NCBI GenBank assembly: GCA_934630375.1
Contig: CAKTVQ010000001.1
Span: 128,288-192,287 of the forward strand
Source: an uncultured Collinsella sp.
GTDB taxonomy: Bacteria > Actinomycetota > Coriobacteriia > Coriobacteriales > Coriobacteriaceae
Reading direction: 5' to 3'
Length of the DNA: 64,000 nt
Part shown: positions 1 to 9,140 of the stretch, in pieces
Layout: each line of letters opens with the position of its first letter
How positions within the stretch are numbered: position 1 is the stretch's first letter
The notes under the pieces: generated by a model
Database searches by the model: none
What the model saw: the letters and a program-made list of their open reading frames with translations, nothing else
What the model was told of the DNA's origin: nothing
Program-made: the position numbers and the translations under genes

Positions 1-429
1 ATCCTTGAGCACGACCCCGCGGCACGCGTGGTGTTTCTGACGACATTCTCGGATGACGAGTACATTGTATCGGCGCTCAAGCTGGGCGCCCGCGGTTACC
101 TGATCAAGACCGATGTCGCCGCCATTCCGCCAGCGTTGGCGCAAGTCATGGATGGCAAACGCGTGCTCGAGGGCAAGGCGATCGAAGATGTCGATTTTGA
201 TGGGGCGAACGCTGAGGCCGATGCGACTCGCCGGCCCGCGGCCTTTGTCAGCCTGACCGACCGCGAGTTCGAAGTCGCCGAGCTTATCGCCCGCGGCCTC
301 GACAACAAGGAGATTGCCGCCACGGCCTACATGGGCGAAGGCACCGTACGCAACCACATCAGCTCGATTCTGGCCAAAATGGGGCTTCGCAACCGTACGC
401 AAATCGCCATTGCGTACCTGCGAGGGTAA
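1..429 (+). CDS. NarL/LuxR-family response regulator, C-terminal part
   Basis: This is the 3' part of a two-component response regulator; reading frame 1 is open from the first base, so the gene begins outside the window. The end of the receiver domain is visible: the VVFLTTF strand, then GARGYLIKTD, which contains the conserved lysine. The phosphoacceptor aspartate lies upstream. A LuxR-type helix-turn-helix follows at the C terminus (LTDREFEVAELIARGLDNKE, then GTVRNHISSILAKMG). It would act as a phosphorylation-dependent transcription factor in the cytoplasm. The partner histidine kinase is not in the window and is probably just upstream. The family call is firm; the target genes are unknown. 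Confidence 0.93.
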   Translation: MLEHDPAARVVFLTTFSDDEYIVSALKLGARGYLIKTDVAAIPPALAQVMDGKRVLEGKAIEDVDFDGANAEADATRRPAAFVSLTDREFEVAELIARGLDNKEIAATAYMGEGTVRNHISSILAKMGLRNRTQIAIAYLRG

Positions 430-490
430 TTACCCAACGGCCGACCGCTCCGGCATAGCAAAATGGCTGCCATCGATTTAATGCCATTTC

Positions 491-642
491 AAAACTATGC
501 CGGTTTACGGGGCTAAACTCAGGACCCCCATCCATACCCGCGTTTTCTGCAAAATAACGACTCGTCTACCTGCGGTTTTATTTTCACGAATATCGGCATG
601 GTTGGGGACTCGTGACTCAGCCCCGTAAACCGGCATAGTTTT
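491..642. repeat. 152-bp palindromic element, family P1, copy 1
   Basis: The ends are 24-bp perfect inverted repeats beginning AAAACTATGCCGGTTTACGG. Weaker inverted similarity continues inward (CCCCATCCATACC against TATGGTTGGGG-like sequence), and a T-rich stretch with ACCTGCGGTTTTATTTT lies near the centre. Two more copies of exactly the same length occur at 8913-9064 and 39405-39556. No coding sequence is apparent. It lies in the gap between the regulator and the large surface-protein gene. Confidence 0.9.
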
Positions 643-687
643 GTTCGAGCAACCCTGCACGAATGCCTCCGCCAGCCTCGCGGGGCC

Positions 688-722
688 AAAATGATCCGTT
701 TTCCTCCGTCCCGGGGGATCAT
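688..722. repeat. GATCCGTTTTCC box, copy 1
   Basis: A roughly 35-bp sequence containing AAATGATCCGTTTTCCTCCG followed by a C/G-rich tract and GGATCA. Nearly the same sequence occurs at 8611-8645, 8850-8884 and, reversed, at 39321-39360. It always lies beside a copy of the P1 or P2 palindromic elements. Confidence 0.8.
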
Positions 723-735
723 TTGGCGGCGCCAA

Positions 736-893
736 CCACGAAATCGGCCCATCTACTACGTTTGACTCGACACCCCTGACCATACCTTCGTTTTGAATAA
801 AACCGCAGGCGTTCTACCTGCGGTTTTGTTTTCGCGTTTTTTGGCATGGTTGGGGGTAAGGGGATAAACGTAGTAGATGGGCCGATTTCGTGG
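736..893. repeat. 158-bp palindromic element, family P2, copy 1
   Basis: Inverted ends CCACGAAATCGGCCCATCTA (continuing CTACGTTT) enclose a 102-bp core. The core contains a hairpin, ACCGCAGGCGTT..ACCTGCGGTTTTGTTTT, that looks like a rho-independent terminator. A second copy with the same core length lies at 8661-8816. No gene is visible inside. Confidence 0.85.
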
Positions 894-921
894 CGGCCCT
901 TCCTCCCCTGCGCACAAAAGT

Positions 922-1022
922 GCCGCCACGGAGAAGGGAGACGTCTCCGTGGCGGCTGGGGGTGGGGGTGGGGGCTATGTTCTGGCTCCCCGCCGGCCGC
1001 CCGGGGCCTTTTGGCCCCGGGC
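922..1022 (-). terminator. Two hairpins downstream of the large pilin-like gene
   Basis: Two strong inverted repeats follow the minus-strand gene that ends at 1036. GCCGCCACGGAGA pairs with its complement (922-934 and 944-956), and GCCCGGGGCC pairs across an AAAA loop (999-1022). Their position suggests transcription termination. U-tracts are poor, so the role is inferred. Confidence 0.55.
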
Positions 1023-1035
1023 GCTGCCAGCGTGC

Positions 1036-4000
1036 CTAGCGCTTACGGATGCCCCAGACCAGGGCTCCGACGCCGGCCATGGCAATGACGAATGCCATGA
1101 GCAGTGCAGCGGCCTGCTGGTCACCCGTGGTGGGCAGGAAACCCTTGACCGTCTTGACGATGTTCGTCACGGTCTTGGACGTACCGGGGTCGGGCGTCGG
1201 CACGGGCGTCTCGGGCTTCTTGTACGTGTTGTTGAACACGATACCCTCGACGCTCTTGTCGCCCTTGGTAAAGGCGACGTTCGCCTTGAGGTTGCCCTCG
1301 CCGTCATCAACCACGTTGACGGTCGCGGTAAAGACGGACTTGTCGTAGGTCATACCGGCCTCGTCGCCCTTGACCTCGCTGATGGTGTAGACGTACGTAC
1401 CAGGCTCGCTGTACTCGAACTTGTCGAAGCTGACCTTGCCGTCGGCATCGTTGGTGACGGTGGACTCGACGTCCTCACCAGCGAGCTTAAAGCTAAACTC
1501 GTCCTTCTTGAGCTCGCGTCCCTCGAGCACCTTGATGGCGCCGATGGAGACCTGAGTGGGCATGGCGTGATACTTGTTGGTAAAGCCAGCCGACTCGGTG
1601 GTTCCCTCGAGCTTGTGCGTCGCGGTCAGCGTGCCGTCGCCATTGTCGGAGACGGTGGTCACGACGGTGTAGGTCGCGCCGTCATAGGTGACGCCCTTGT
1701 ACAGGCCGAGCGCGTTGGGGCAAGCCTCGCGCAGCATGTACGCGTGCGTGCCGGGCGCCTCGTAGCGGATCGGGCTCAGCGCAACGGTGCCGTTGACGTC
1801 GTTGGTGCCGCTAGCGACAACCACGCCGTCCTCGAGCAGCTCAAACGTGAACTCGCCGGCTGCAAGGTCGCGTCCGGTCAGACGCTTGACCGTCTTGACC
1901 TGGTCGGTCACGGAAGAATCGGTAGGCGTCACGCTGTAGGTGTTGGTGAACGTGAAGGCCGCGCCGTCGTCGCCCTCGCGCACGACGCTCAGATGTCCGG
2001 CGCCGTCGTCAGTCACGGTGTAGGAAACCTTGCGCGTGGCGTTGGCGTCGTTGGTCACGCCAGGGGCGCTACCGGACTCGGTCACCGTGTAGGTAAAGGT
2101 GTGCGAGCGCGGAGTAGCGGCGGCAGGCTCGTTCTCGTCCTCGGATTCATCAGCGATAACGTCAACGTCGGCCTCGTCGGCATTCGCCTCATCAGCGTCA
2201 GCTTCATCGGTTTCAGTCTTGTCGGTCGCATCGTCCGTCACGCCCAGGGCGCGGTTGAGGTCCTCGAGCGTAAAGTGGATCTTGCCAAAGTCCACGTTGC
2301 CGGCCGCGTCGTTGGTTGCGGTCGCGTGCTCGGGCATCGGGGCGCCCGCCTCGTCGGCGGTCACGGTGAAGGTGAACTTACCCGCGATGTCGGCCGGGGT
2401 CAGGCCTTCGGCAGCCTGGAGCTTCTTGGTGCCGGCGAGCGCGGCATCAACGGCATCGGTGCCGTAGACGTTCTCGAACAAGGGCTTAATGCCGTCGTAG
2501 ACAGGCGTTGCCGTCAGGGTACCGTCGCCGTTATCGACGACAATAACCTTAAAGCTAAAGCTCGGCGTTGCGGCCGTGATACCCTTGGCCGCGAGCTGCG
2601 GCGTGAACTCAAAGGCGGTGTAACCGATAGTCCATGCAAGCTTGGCATCCGTATCGGTGCGGATAGCGCGTTTGGCGTTTACCAAGTCGGCGAGCATCTC
2701 GGTAGTGTAATGCAGGAAACCGAAGCTTACCTGCCCATTAACGTTGGTAGTGCACGTGCCCTCAATGGCTTCCTTCTCACCTGCGTAGGCGATGCCAAAG
2801 TAGAACTCGCCGTCGGCCATCGGGCGACCGGTCAGGGTCTTGGTGGCAACGACCTTAGCAGGGACGCCACCAGTCGCGTTGGTCGTAGCACTGTAGCTGT
2901 TGACGAACGGGACCACAGCGCTCTCGACCGCAGCGGCACCAGTCTTGTACTCGGTCGGCAGCGTGCCCTCGGGGCCGCCAGACACGGTCGTCGTGGCGGT
3001 GAGCGTACCGGCGGTGTCGTCGGCGATGGCGATCGTCACGGTGCGGACAGCGTCGTCGTAGGTGTAGCCGGGCTGGCCGTCGTTCTTCTCGGCCACGGTG
3101 TATGTAAAGGTCTTACCGGCATCAGCCTGCGTAAACTTGACCTCATGGCCTGCCAAGATGTCGATCAGGCCGACCGTTCCCTCTGCCGTCGCGGGGGACT
3201 TGAATTCATTGGCTCCGGGCAGCAGGCGAAGCGCGTTGGCCGAAGCCTCGTCGGCGGGCGTCACGGTAAAGGTGAACTGGCCCTCGGTCATGGGACGTCC
3301 GCGGAGGGTCTTGCTGAGCTTGAGGCCGCCGGCCGCGGTGTAGTTAAGCTCAGTGCGGTACGTGTTGGTAAAGCGTCCGTTTTCCTTCTTGGTGACGTTG
3401 GCGGTCAGGGTACCGTCGGCGTCCTCGGTCACGGTTACTTCGGCGGTCGCGACATGGGCGTCATACGTCATGCCGACCGTGCTGCCCGCGTTCTCGCGGA
3501 TCTCGTACTTGTAGGTTCCGGCAGCCGTGTAGTGAATCTTGCCGAACTTGATGGCGGCGATGCCGTCCTTCGCGTCGCGCTTGCTCACGGTTACGGTTGC
3601 AGGATTGGGCAGCGGGGTGCCTTCGGGGGCGGTGATGGTAAAGCTGAACTCGTCCCCATCCGTCCACTCGCGACCGTCGATGGCCTTGCTCAGGCCAAAG
3701 TCGAGGTCTGCATCGAGCGGGGTTACGCTGTAGGCGTTGGTGAACTCGGCGGGCTTGTCGCCCTTCAGGACATGCTCGGCCTTGAGCGTGCCGTCGCCGT
3801 TGTCCGTGATGATGGTCTCGATGGTGTACTTGGCATCGCTGTAGGTAATGCCCTTGCTAGTGGTTCCGCCCCTGGCCTCGCGCAGCGTGTAGGTGTGCTT
3901 GCCGGGCTTGTCGTACTTCACGGCACCCATCGAGATGTTGCCCTTGGCGTCGTTGGTGCCGGTGGCGACGACCTTGGCGTCCTTGCCCTCGCCCTCGACG

Positions 4001-7000
4001 AGCTCGAAGGAGAACTCGCCGTCCTTGAGGTCGCGTCCGGTCAGGCGCTTGGTCGCGACAATCTGGTCGGTGACACTGAACTCGTCGGGGTTCGGCTTGT
4101 AGCTGTTGTTGAACTTCGCCTCGTCGGCGTCCTTCAGCTTGTGCTTCGCCTCGAGCTTGCCCTTGCCGTTGTCGGTGATGGTCGTCTCGATGGTGTAAGT
4201 CTTGCCATCGTAGGTGATGCCGTTGCCCTCGGCGCCTGCAACCTCGCGCAGCGTGTAGGTGTGCTTGCCGGCCTCGGTGTACTCGATGGGGCTCATCGTG
4301 ATCTTGCCGTCAGCAGCGTTCTTGCCGGTGGCGACGACCTTGGTGTCCTTGCCCTCGCCCTCGACGAGCTCGAAGGAGAACTCACCCTCCTTGAGGTCGC
4401 GCCCGTCCAGGACCTTCTTCGCGGTGACCTGGTCGGTGACGCTGAACTTGTCAGGGGTCACGCTGTAAGCGTTCTCGAAGATCGGCCTCTCGTCGCCCTG
4501 CAGCTTGTGCTCAACGTTGAGGGTACCGCCGCCGTTGTCCGTAACCGTAGTCACGATGGTGTACTCGGCGGTGCTGTAGGTAATGCCGTTCTCGGTGGCG
4601 CCGGCCTTGGTCTCGCGCAGCGTGTAAGTGTGTTCGCCGGCCTCAGTGTACGTGACGGGATCCATCACGATCTTGCCGTCGGCGTTGTTGGTACCGGTGG
4701 CGACGACCTCGTTGTCCTTGACGAGCTCAAAGCGGAACTCGCCGGCCACAAGGCCAAGCTCGCGCCCGGTCAGGACCTTAGTCGCGTTGATCTGGTCGGT
4801 GACGCTGGAGTCCTTGGGGGTCAGGTTGTAGGAGTTCTTGAACTCGGCGGTCTTGGCGTCCTTCAGGACATGCTTGGCCTCGAGCGTGCCGTCACCCTTG
4901 TCGGTGATGGTGGTCTCGATGGTATAGGTCTTGCCGTCGTAGGTGATGCCGCCAGTCTTGCCCTTGACCTCGCGCAGCGTGTAAGTGTGCGTTCCGGGCT
5001 TGTCGTATTCGATGGGACTCATCGTGATCTTGCCGCTGGCGTCGTTGGTGCCGGTGGCGACGATCTTGGCATCCTTGCCCTCGACGAGCTCGAAGGAGAA
5101 CTCGCCTTCCTTGAGGCCGCGCCCGTCCAGGACCTTCTTCGCGGTGATCTTGTCTGTGACGCTGGAGTCGACAGGCGTCACGCTATAGGTATTGGTGAAC
5201 GTAAATGCCGCATCGCCGTCCGGGTTACGGGTTACGCTCAGCTTGCCCTTGCCGTCATCGGTCACGGTAAAGGAAACCTTGCGCGAAGGCTTGGCATCGT
5301 TGGTCACACCAGCTACCTCGCCGGACTCGGTCACGGTGTAGGTATAGGTGTGCTCGCGCTTTTCGGGCTTTTCGCCTAGAACCTTATTGAGGTTATCGAG
5401 CGTAAAGGTGATCTTGCCAAAGTCGACCTTGCCGGCCGCGTCGTTGGTTGCGGTCGTGCGCTCGGGCATCGGGGCGCCGGCCTCGTCGGGAGTCACGGTA
5501 AAGGTGAACTTGCCGGCGATGTCGGCCGGGGTCAAACCGTCAGCAACCTGCAGGTTCTTGATGCCCGCAAGCGACGCCTCGGCGTCTTTCGTATTGTAGG
5601 AGTTCTTGAACTCGATGCTCTTGACGTCCTTGGCGTCCTTCAGCTCATGCGTAGCCACCAGCTGGCCCTTGCCGTTATCGCTGATGGTCGTCACGATGGT
5701 GTAGACCGTTTCATCGTAGGCAATACCACCGGCGTTACCCTTGACCTCGCGCAGCTTGTAGGTGTGCTGGCCGATCTTGGTGTACCTGATGGGGCTGAAC
5801 GTCACCTTGCCGTCGGCAGCGTTCACAACGGTCTCGACAGGTTTATCTTCCTTGCCCACGACTTCGAGCAGCTCAAAGCTGAACTCGCCGGCCGCCAAGT
5901 CGCGCCCGGTCAGGGACTTGGTCACGTCAATCTTGTCGGTAACGCTGGACTCAACAGGCTCCGCAGTGTAAACGTTTTTGAACTCGGTCTCGCCCGAGGT
6001 CACCTGCACGACAGCGCTCAGCTCGCCCTTCTTGTTGGGCGTCACCGTCACGGTGATCTTCGCGACGTTCTTGCTGTAGGCAACGCCGTCAACCGTGGTC
6101 CCAGCGTTCTTCTCGCTGACCTTGTAGACATACGTGCCAGGTGCCTTGTATTCGATCGTGCCGAAGTTAATGGCCGCCTTGCCCTCATTCGGATCGTCAT
6201 TGGTCACGGACACAGTCACGGGCTCAGTCGCGGACTCGGGCATCGGGGCGTTGTTCTCGGACGTCAGCTCAAACTCAAACGCGTCCTCTTTCGTCCAGGC
6301 GCGGCCCTCGAGCACCTTGGTCAGGCCGAAGTCGGCCTTGGTGTCCACCGTCGTCGGCGTCATGTCGTACTTATAGCTGATCTTGCCGTTGTTGCCCAGG
6401 TAGGAATTGACATGCGTCGCGGTCGCCTTGGCGGACGTGTTGTTCCACTTGGGATTGAGAACATCGGAGGCGGTATGGGTGTTGTTGCCGCCCACGCTAT
6501 CCTTGGTGGTGTGGAGCTCGTCGATAAATGCCAGGCGCGCGGTTCCCACAGTAAACACCAAGTTACCGTTCTCATCGGGAACAATCGCGCCGTCGAACTT
6601 CGCGGCATCGCCGCCGATAAACTCGATGACGGCGGTGGCGGACTTGGCCTCGCCGTTCTCGCCCTGCTCCTCAAACTCATCCTTGTAGTAATACTTACCG
6701 TCAGCAGTCAGCGAGCCCTTTGCCGGCTTCGTGCATTCCTCATCCGTGTAAATGGGCGTCTGCTTCTGGAAGTAGTAGTAGCGGTTGGTGTCGGCCGGCT
6801 CAAAGGTCGCAACCGTATCACCCAACGCACCACTGCTCCACTTGTTCGCGTAGAAATTCACGGTATTGGTGCGGTCAACGACGGTCGTATTATGCTCGAT
6901 GTAGTCCTTGAGCCCCGTGACCTTCTCGGGCGTAAACAGATTGTCGAGTGCAGCGCTCTTCACGCTCGAGGCGTACTTTACGCGGATAGGCTGAGCGCTG

Positions 7001-8433
7001 TCGACCGAGAGCTTGCCGTCTTCGTTCTTAAAGTGGCTCTGCGGAATCAACGACGCAGGGATGCTGACCGTTACGATATCGCCCTTCTGGGGATTTTTTT
7101 CGTCAGCGCGCTGCACGGTGATAAGCAGGTCTTTTGCCTTGCCGGTGAACTCGTAGGTGTCGGTATTGGTTTCCTTGTTGAACGTCTTGCTCGTCTTGGT
7201 AAACGACGTACCGTTGATGATGGCTTCGGTAAAGCCGTCGACCTGCATAAAGTCGCCCAGCTCATCGGTAAACGTAATATAGCCGGACTTGTTCGCGTCG
7301 TAACCCTTATGGATTTCGGTCGGATGAGGTGCTTCAGACGTAATGGCCTTTGAAATGTCGTCGAAGACCTTCTTGAGGTCGTCGGCATTGGTCGCCGACT
7401 TGTAGAAATCGGAGTTTTCCGCACGCGTGCCGTGAGTGTTCCATGCCGTAGCATTGGGGTAGTTGCTCGACACGGCCTGCATGAATTTGTTCTCTTTACT
7501 TGTCTGCGAGTCTTGGACGACGGCGCTGGGATTCGCACCGTTAAAGATGCCAATGGTATAAACGGTGGCCTTGGCGTCCTTCATGTCCTTGGCAGCCGTC
7601 ACGGCAGCGTTAGCGACTGTAGAATTGAATTCACTTTGACTCGTTGGCGTACCATCAGTAAAGAAGACAATAATCTTCTTGGCGTCTTTGCGACCAGAAG
7701 TCCTGTCCTTAGCCAGCTCCAGACCATAATCGGCACGTGTGGCACCGGCGGGTTTAATACCGGCAATTGTATCCTTAAGAGCTTTCACGTTGCTGCCGGA
7801 ACAATCAATCAGGTCCTTCATAACCTGCGTGTTATTGTAGACGTACCCTTTGTCACGATACGTATCGTTGCCGATATTGTTGGACTTATCGCCCGCGAAC
7901 TTAACGATGGCAACCTTATGCTGCCTATCCACGCCCTCGATACCCTCGTTTTGCTTGGCGATGGTATCAATAAAGCTATTCGCTGCGTTCTTCAGCGCTT
8001 CGATGCGCTTGGTGGAATCTCTGCCACCCATAGGATCATTACCCATAGGATCATTCATCGAACCAGAGGCATCCAGCACCATCACGATATCGAGCGGCGT
8101 GGTGACCGTCACGGTTGAATTGGATGTCGAGGACATCGCCGAAAGCGTGGTCACAAAATCTGACGCTTCGTCTTTTCGGGTCTCCTTGACCGTCTTGTCG
8201 GTCCAGATTCGGCCGACGTTTTGGGTCGTTACTTTATTACCGCTGTGGCCTGCTGCCCAGATTTCCCAGCGTCCGCTGGTATCGGGGTCGACGACCTTTC
8301 CGGTCATTGTCGGTCCATCCATTCCGGTGCTGGACCTGGCGTTGGCCTCGGGCAGCATGGCAAATGCTGCAGCCGGCAACACCAGCACTACGGCCAGTAT
8401 CACCGCCAAGAGACCCCTCGTGTACTTACTCAT
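1036..8433 (-). CDS. Giant sortase-anchored pilin-like surface protein (VWA plus isopeptide repeats)
   Basis: A 2465-residue cell-wall protein. Residues 1-32 form a signal peptide (basic start, long hydrophobic core, AFA-type end). A von Willebrand A domain begins near residue 113 with the metal-binding DASGS at 121-125 and a later FFTDGTPT. From about residue 720 there are more than a dozen related modules of 90-120 residues of the streptococcal pilin isopeptide type. These carry motifs such as LTGRDL..GEFSFEL, GTHTYTLRE and ITYD..YTI. The C terminus has a proline-rich stalk, LPTTGD, a membrane helix and IRKR, which is a sortase signal. An acidic Asp/Glu/Ala spacer interrupts one module. The start has GAAGGGAG upstream. 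It resembles pilus tip or shaft adhesins, but no sortase or partner pilin is in the window. Some ORFs on the other strand are long only because of repetitive, biased codons. Confidence 0.92.
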   Translation of the reverse strand: MSKYTRGLLAVILAVVLVLPAAAFAMLPEANARSSTGMDGPTMTGKVVDPDTSGRWEIWAAGHSGNKVTTQNVGRIWTDKTVKETRKDEASDFVTTLSAMSSTSNSTVTVTTPLDIVMVLDASGSMNDPMGNDPMGGRDSTKRIEALKNAANSFIDTIAKQNEGIEGVDRQHKVAIVKFAGDKSNNIGNDTYRDKGYVYNNTQVMKDLIDCSGSNVKALKDTIAGIKPAGATRADYGLELAKDRTSGRKDAKKIIVFFTDGTPTSQSEFNSTVANAAVTAAKDMKDAKATVYTIGIFNGANPSAVVQDSQTSKENKFMQAVSSNYPNATAWNTHGTRAENSDFYKSATNADDLKKVFDDISKAITSEAPHPTEIHKGYDANKSGYITFTDELGDFMQVDGFTEAIINGTSFTKTSKTFNKETNTDTYEFTGKAKDLLITVQRADEKNPQKGDIVTVSIPASLIPQSHFKNEDGKLSVDSAQPIRVKYASSVKSAALDNLFTPEKVTGLKDYIEHNTTVVDRTNTVNFYANKWSSGALGDTVATFEPADTNRYYYFQKQTPIYTDEECTKPAKGSLTADGKYYYKDEFEEQGENGEAKSATAVIEFIGGDAAKFDGAIVPDENGNLVFTVGTARLAFIDELHTTKDSVGGNNTHTASDVLNPKWNNTSAKATATHVNSYLGNNGKISYKYDMTPTTVDTKADFGLTKVLEGRAWTKEDAFEFELTSENNAPMPESATEPVTVSVTNDDPNEGKAAINFGTIEYKAPGTYVYKVSEKNAGTTVDGVAYSKNVAKITVTVTPNKKGELSAVVQVTSGETEFKNVYTAEPVESSVTDKIDVTKSLTGRDLAAGEFSFELLEVVGKEDKPVETVVNAADGKVTFSPIRYTKIGQHTYKLREVKGNAGGIAYDETVYTIVTTISDNGKGQLVATHELKDAKDVKSIEFKNSYNTKDAEASLAGIKNLQVADGLTPADIAGKFTFTVTPDEAGAPMPERTTATNDAAGKVDFGKITFTLDNLNKVLGEKPEKREHTYTYTVTESGEVAGVTNDAKPSRKVSFTVTDDGKGKLSVTRNPDGDAAFTFTNTYSVTPVDSSVTDKITAKKVLDGRGLKEGEFSFELVEGKDAKIVATGTNDASGKITMSPIEYDKPGTHTYTLREVKGKTGGITYDGKTYTIETTITDKGDGTLEAKHVLKDAKTAEFKNSYNLTPKDSSVTDQINATKVLTGRELGLVAGEFRFELVKDNEVVATGTNNADGKIVMDPVTYTEAGEHTYTLRETKAGATENGITYSTAEYTIVTTVTDNGGGTLNVEHKLQGDERPIFENAYSVTPDKFSVTDQVTAKKVLDGRDLKEGEFSFELVEGEGKDTKVVATGKNAADGKITMSPIEYTEAGKHTYTLREVAGAEGNGITYDGKTYTIETTITDNGKGKLEAKHKLKDADEAKFNNSYKPNPDEFSVTDQIVATKRLTGRDLKDGEFSFELVEGEGKDAKVVATGTNDAKGNISMGAVKYDKPGKHTYTLREARGGTTSKGITYSDAKYTIETIITDNGDGTLKAEHVLKGDKPAEFTNAYSVTPLDADLDFGLSKAIDGREWTDGDEFSFTITAPEGTPLPNPATVTVSKRDAKDGIAAIKFGKIHYTAAGTYKYEIRENAGSTVGMTYDAHVATAEVTVTEDADGTLTANVTKKENGRFTNTYRTELNYTAAGGLKLSKTLRGRPMTEGQFTFTVTPADEASANALRLLPGANEFKSPATAEGTVGLIDILAGHEVKFTQADAGKTFTYTVAEKNDGQPGYTYDDAVRTVTIAIADDTAGTLTATTTVSGGPEGTLPTEYKTGAAAVESAVVPFVNSYSATTNATGGVPAKVVATKTLTGRPMADGEFYFGIAYAGEKEAIEGTCTTNVNGQVSFGFLHYTTEMLADLVNAKRAIRTDTDAKLAWTIGYTAFEFTPQLAAKGITAATPSFSFKVIVVDNGDGTLTATPVYDGIKPLFENVYGTDAVDAALAGTKKLQAAEGLTPADIAGKFTFTVTADEAGAPMPEHATATNDAAGNVDFGKIHFTLEDLNRALGVTDDATDKTETDEADADEANADEADVDVIADESEDENEPAAATPRSHTFTYTVTESGSAPGVTNDANATRKVSYTVTDDGAGHLSVVREGDDGAAFTFTNTYSVTPTDSSVTDQVKTVKRLTGRDLAAGEFTFELLEDGVVVASGTNDVNGTVALSPIRYEAPGTHAYMLREACPNALGLYKGVTYDGATYTVVTTVSDNGDGTLTATHKLEGTTESAGFTNKYHAMPTQVSIGAIKVLEGRELKKDEFSFKLAGEDVESTVTNDADGKVSFDKFEYSEPGTYVYTISEVKGDEAGMTYDKSVFTATVNVVDDGEGNLKANVAFTKGDKSVEGIVFNNTYKKPETPVPTPDPGTSKTVTNIVKTVKGFLPTTGDQQAAALLMAFVIAMAGVGALVWGIRKR

Positions 8434-8534
8434 CGCGTCTCCCTTCTCGCGGTCTCAGACCTTGCATCAGCCTAAAGTTACGGAATGAGACACAATTAGG
8501 GCAGGTGACACATGTTCCAGATTCGGTTTTGGGC

Positions 8535-8552
8535 GTGAGACAAATGTCTCAC
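8535..8552. promoter_or_regulatory. Inverted repeat GTGAGACA-AA-TGTCTCAC upstream of the pilin-like gene
   Basis: A perfect 8-bp inverted repeat with a 2-bp centre lies about 100 bp before the start codon. Further GAGACA-type half sites occur at about 8486 and 8561. The spacing suits an operator or an upstream hairpin. No regulator can be assigned, and I see no clear -10/-35 pair. Confidence 0.4.
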
Positions 8553-8610
8553 CAAAGTTGAGACACGGCGTTTTCGCAGGAAAACGGGTGCGACTCGGAG
8601 CCATCAGGCA

Positions 8611-8645
8611 AAAATGACCCGTTTTCCTCCGTCCCCGGGGGATCA
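8611..8645. repeat. GATCCGTTTTCC box, copy 2
   Basis: A variant copy (AAAATGACCCGTTTTCCTCC followed by GTCCCCGGGGGATCA) directly next to the P2 element that follows. Confidence 0.75.
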
Positions 8646-8660
8646 ATTGGTGGCGCTCGC

Positions 8661-8816
8661 CTCAAAACTGGACCATCTACTACGTTTGACCCGATACCCC
8701 TGACCATAGCCGCGTTTCATGAAAAACCGCAGGCATTTTACCTGCGGTTTTGTTTTTGCGTTGTTCGTTATGGTTGAGGGTAGCAGCCTAAACGTAGTAG
8801 ATGGACCCATTTCGTG
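8661..8816. repeat. Palindromic element, family P2, copy 2
   Basis: CCATCTACTACGTTT and its complement enclose a core of 102 bp, the same length as at 736-893. The outer left end has diverged. A central hairpin with ACCTGCGGTTTTGTTTTTG resembles a terminator. Together with the neighbouring repeats it fills most of the 707-bp gap between the pilin-like gene and echF. Confidence 0.8.
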
Positions 8817-8849
8817 GCAGACGGGTCACGCGGCGGCCCTCGCGAGGCC

Positions 8850-8884
8850 AAAATGATCCGTTTTCCTCCGTCCCCGGGGGATCA
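8850..8884. repeat. GATCCGTTTTCC box, copy 3
   Basis: A near-exact copy of the 35-bp box, 28 bp before P1 copy 2. Confidence 0.8.
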
Positions 8885-8912
8885 AGGGCTGTTACGGATA
8901 TGGTGTCATTTC

Positions 8913-9064
8913 AAAACTATGCCGGATTACGGGGCTAAAGCCGATACCCTCATCCATACCTCCATTTTTTGAAAAACGGCAGGCTATCTACCTGCGGTTT
9001 TGTTTTTGCGATTTCCGGTATGGTCGGGGGTTCGCTCTCCAGCCCCGTAAACCGGCATAGTTTT
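8913..9064. repeat. 152-bp palindromic element, family P1, copy 2
   Basis: Ends match the first copy (one mismatch in the left arm, GGATTACGG). The length is identical and there is a central TACCTGCGGTTTTGTTTTTG tract. No gene is seen inside. Confidence 0.9.
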
Positions 9065-9096
9065 GTTCGCGGCGGCCTGACCGCGCGCTTAAGCGC

Positions 9097-9130
9097 GGGG
9101 CCGGCGGGGCATTTTTGCCCCGCCGGCCCC
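9097..9130 (-). terminator. Hairpin after the ech operon
   Basis: A perfect 15-bp GC-rich stem (GGGGCCGGCGGGGCA and complement) closes on a short T/A loop just after the echF stop codon on the minus strand. This is the likely end of the hydrogenase transcript, although the following U-tract is weak. Confidence 0.6.
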
Positions 9131-9140
9131 CATTTCTGCG

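Noticed and set aside
877..5379. A 1500-codon open frame on the plus strand
   Set aside because: It lies antisense to the repeated pilin-like gene, repeats with it, and has no ribosome site or known domain. It is a codon-bias shadow.
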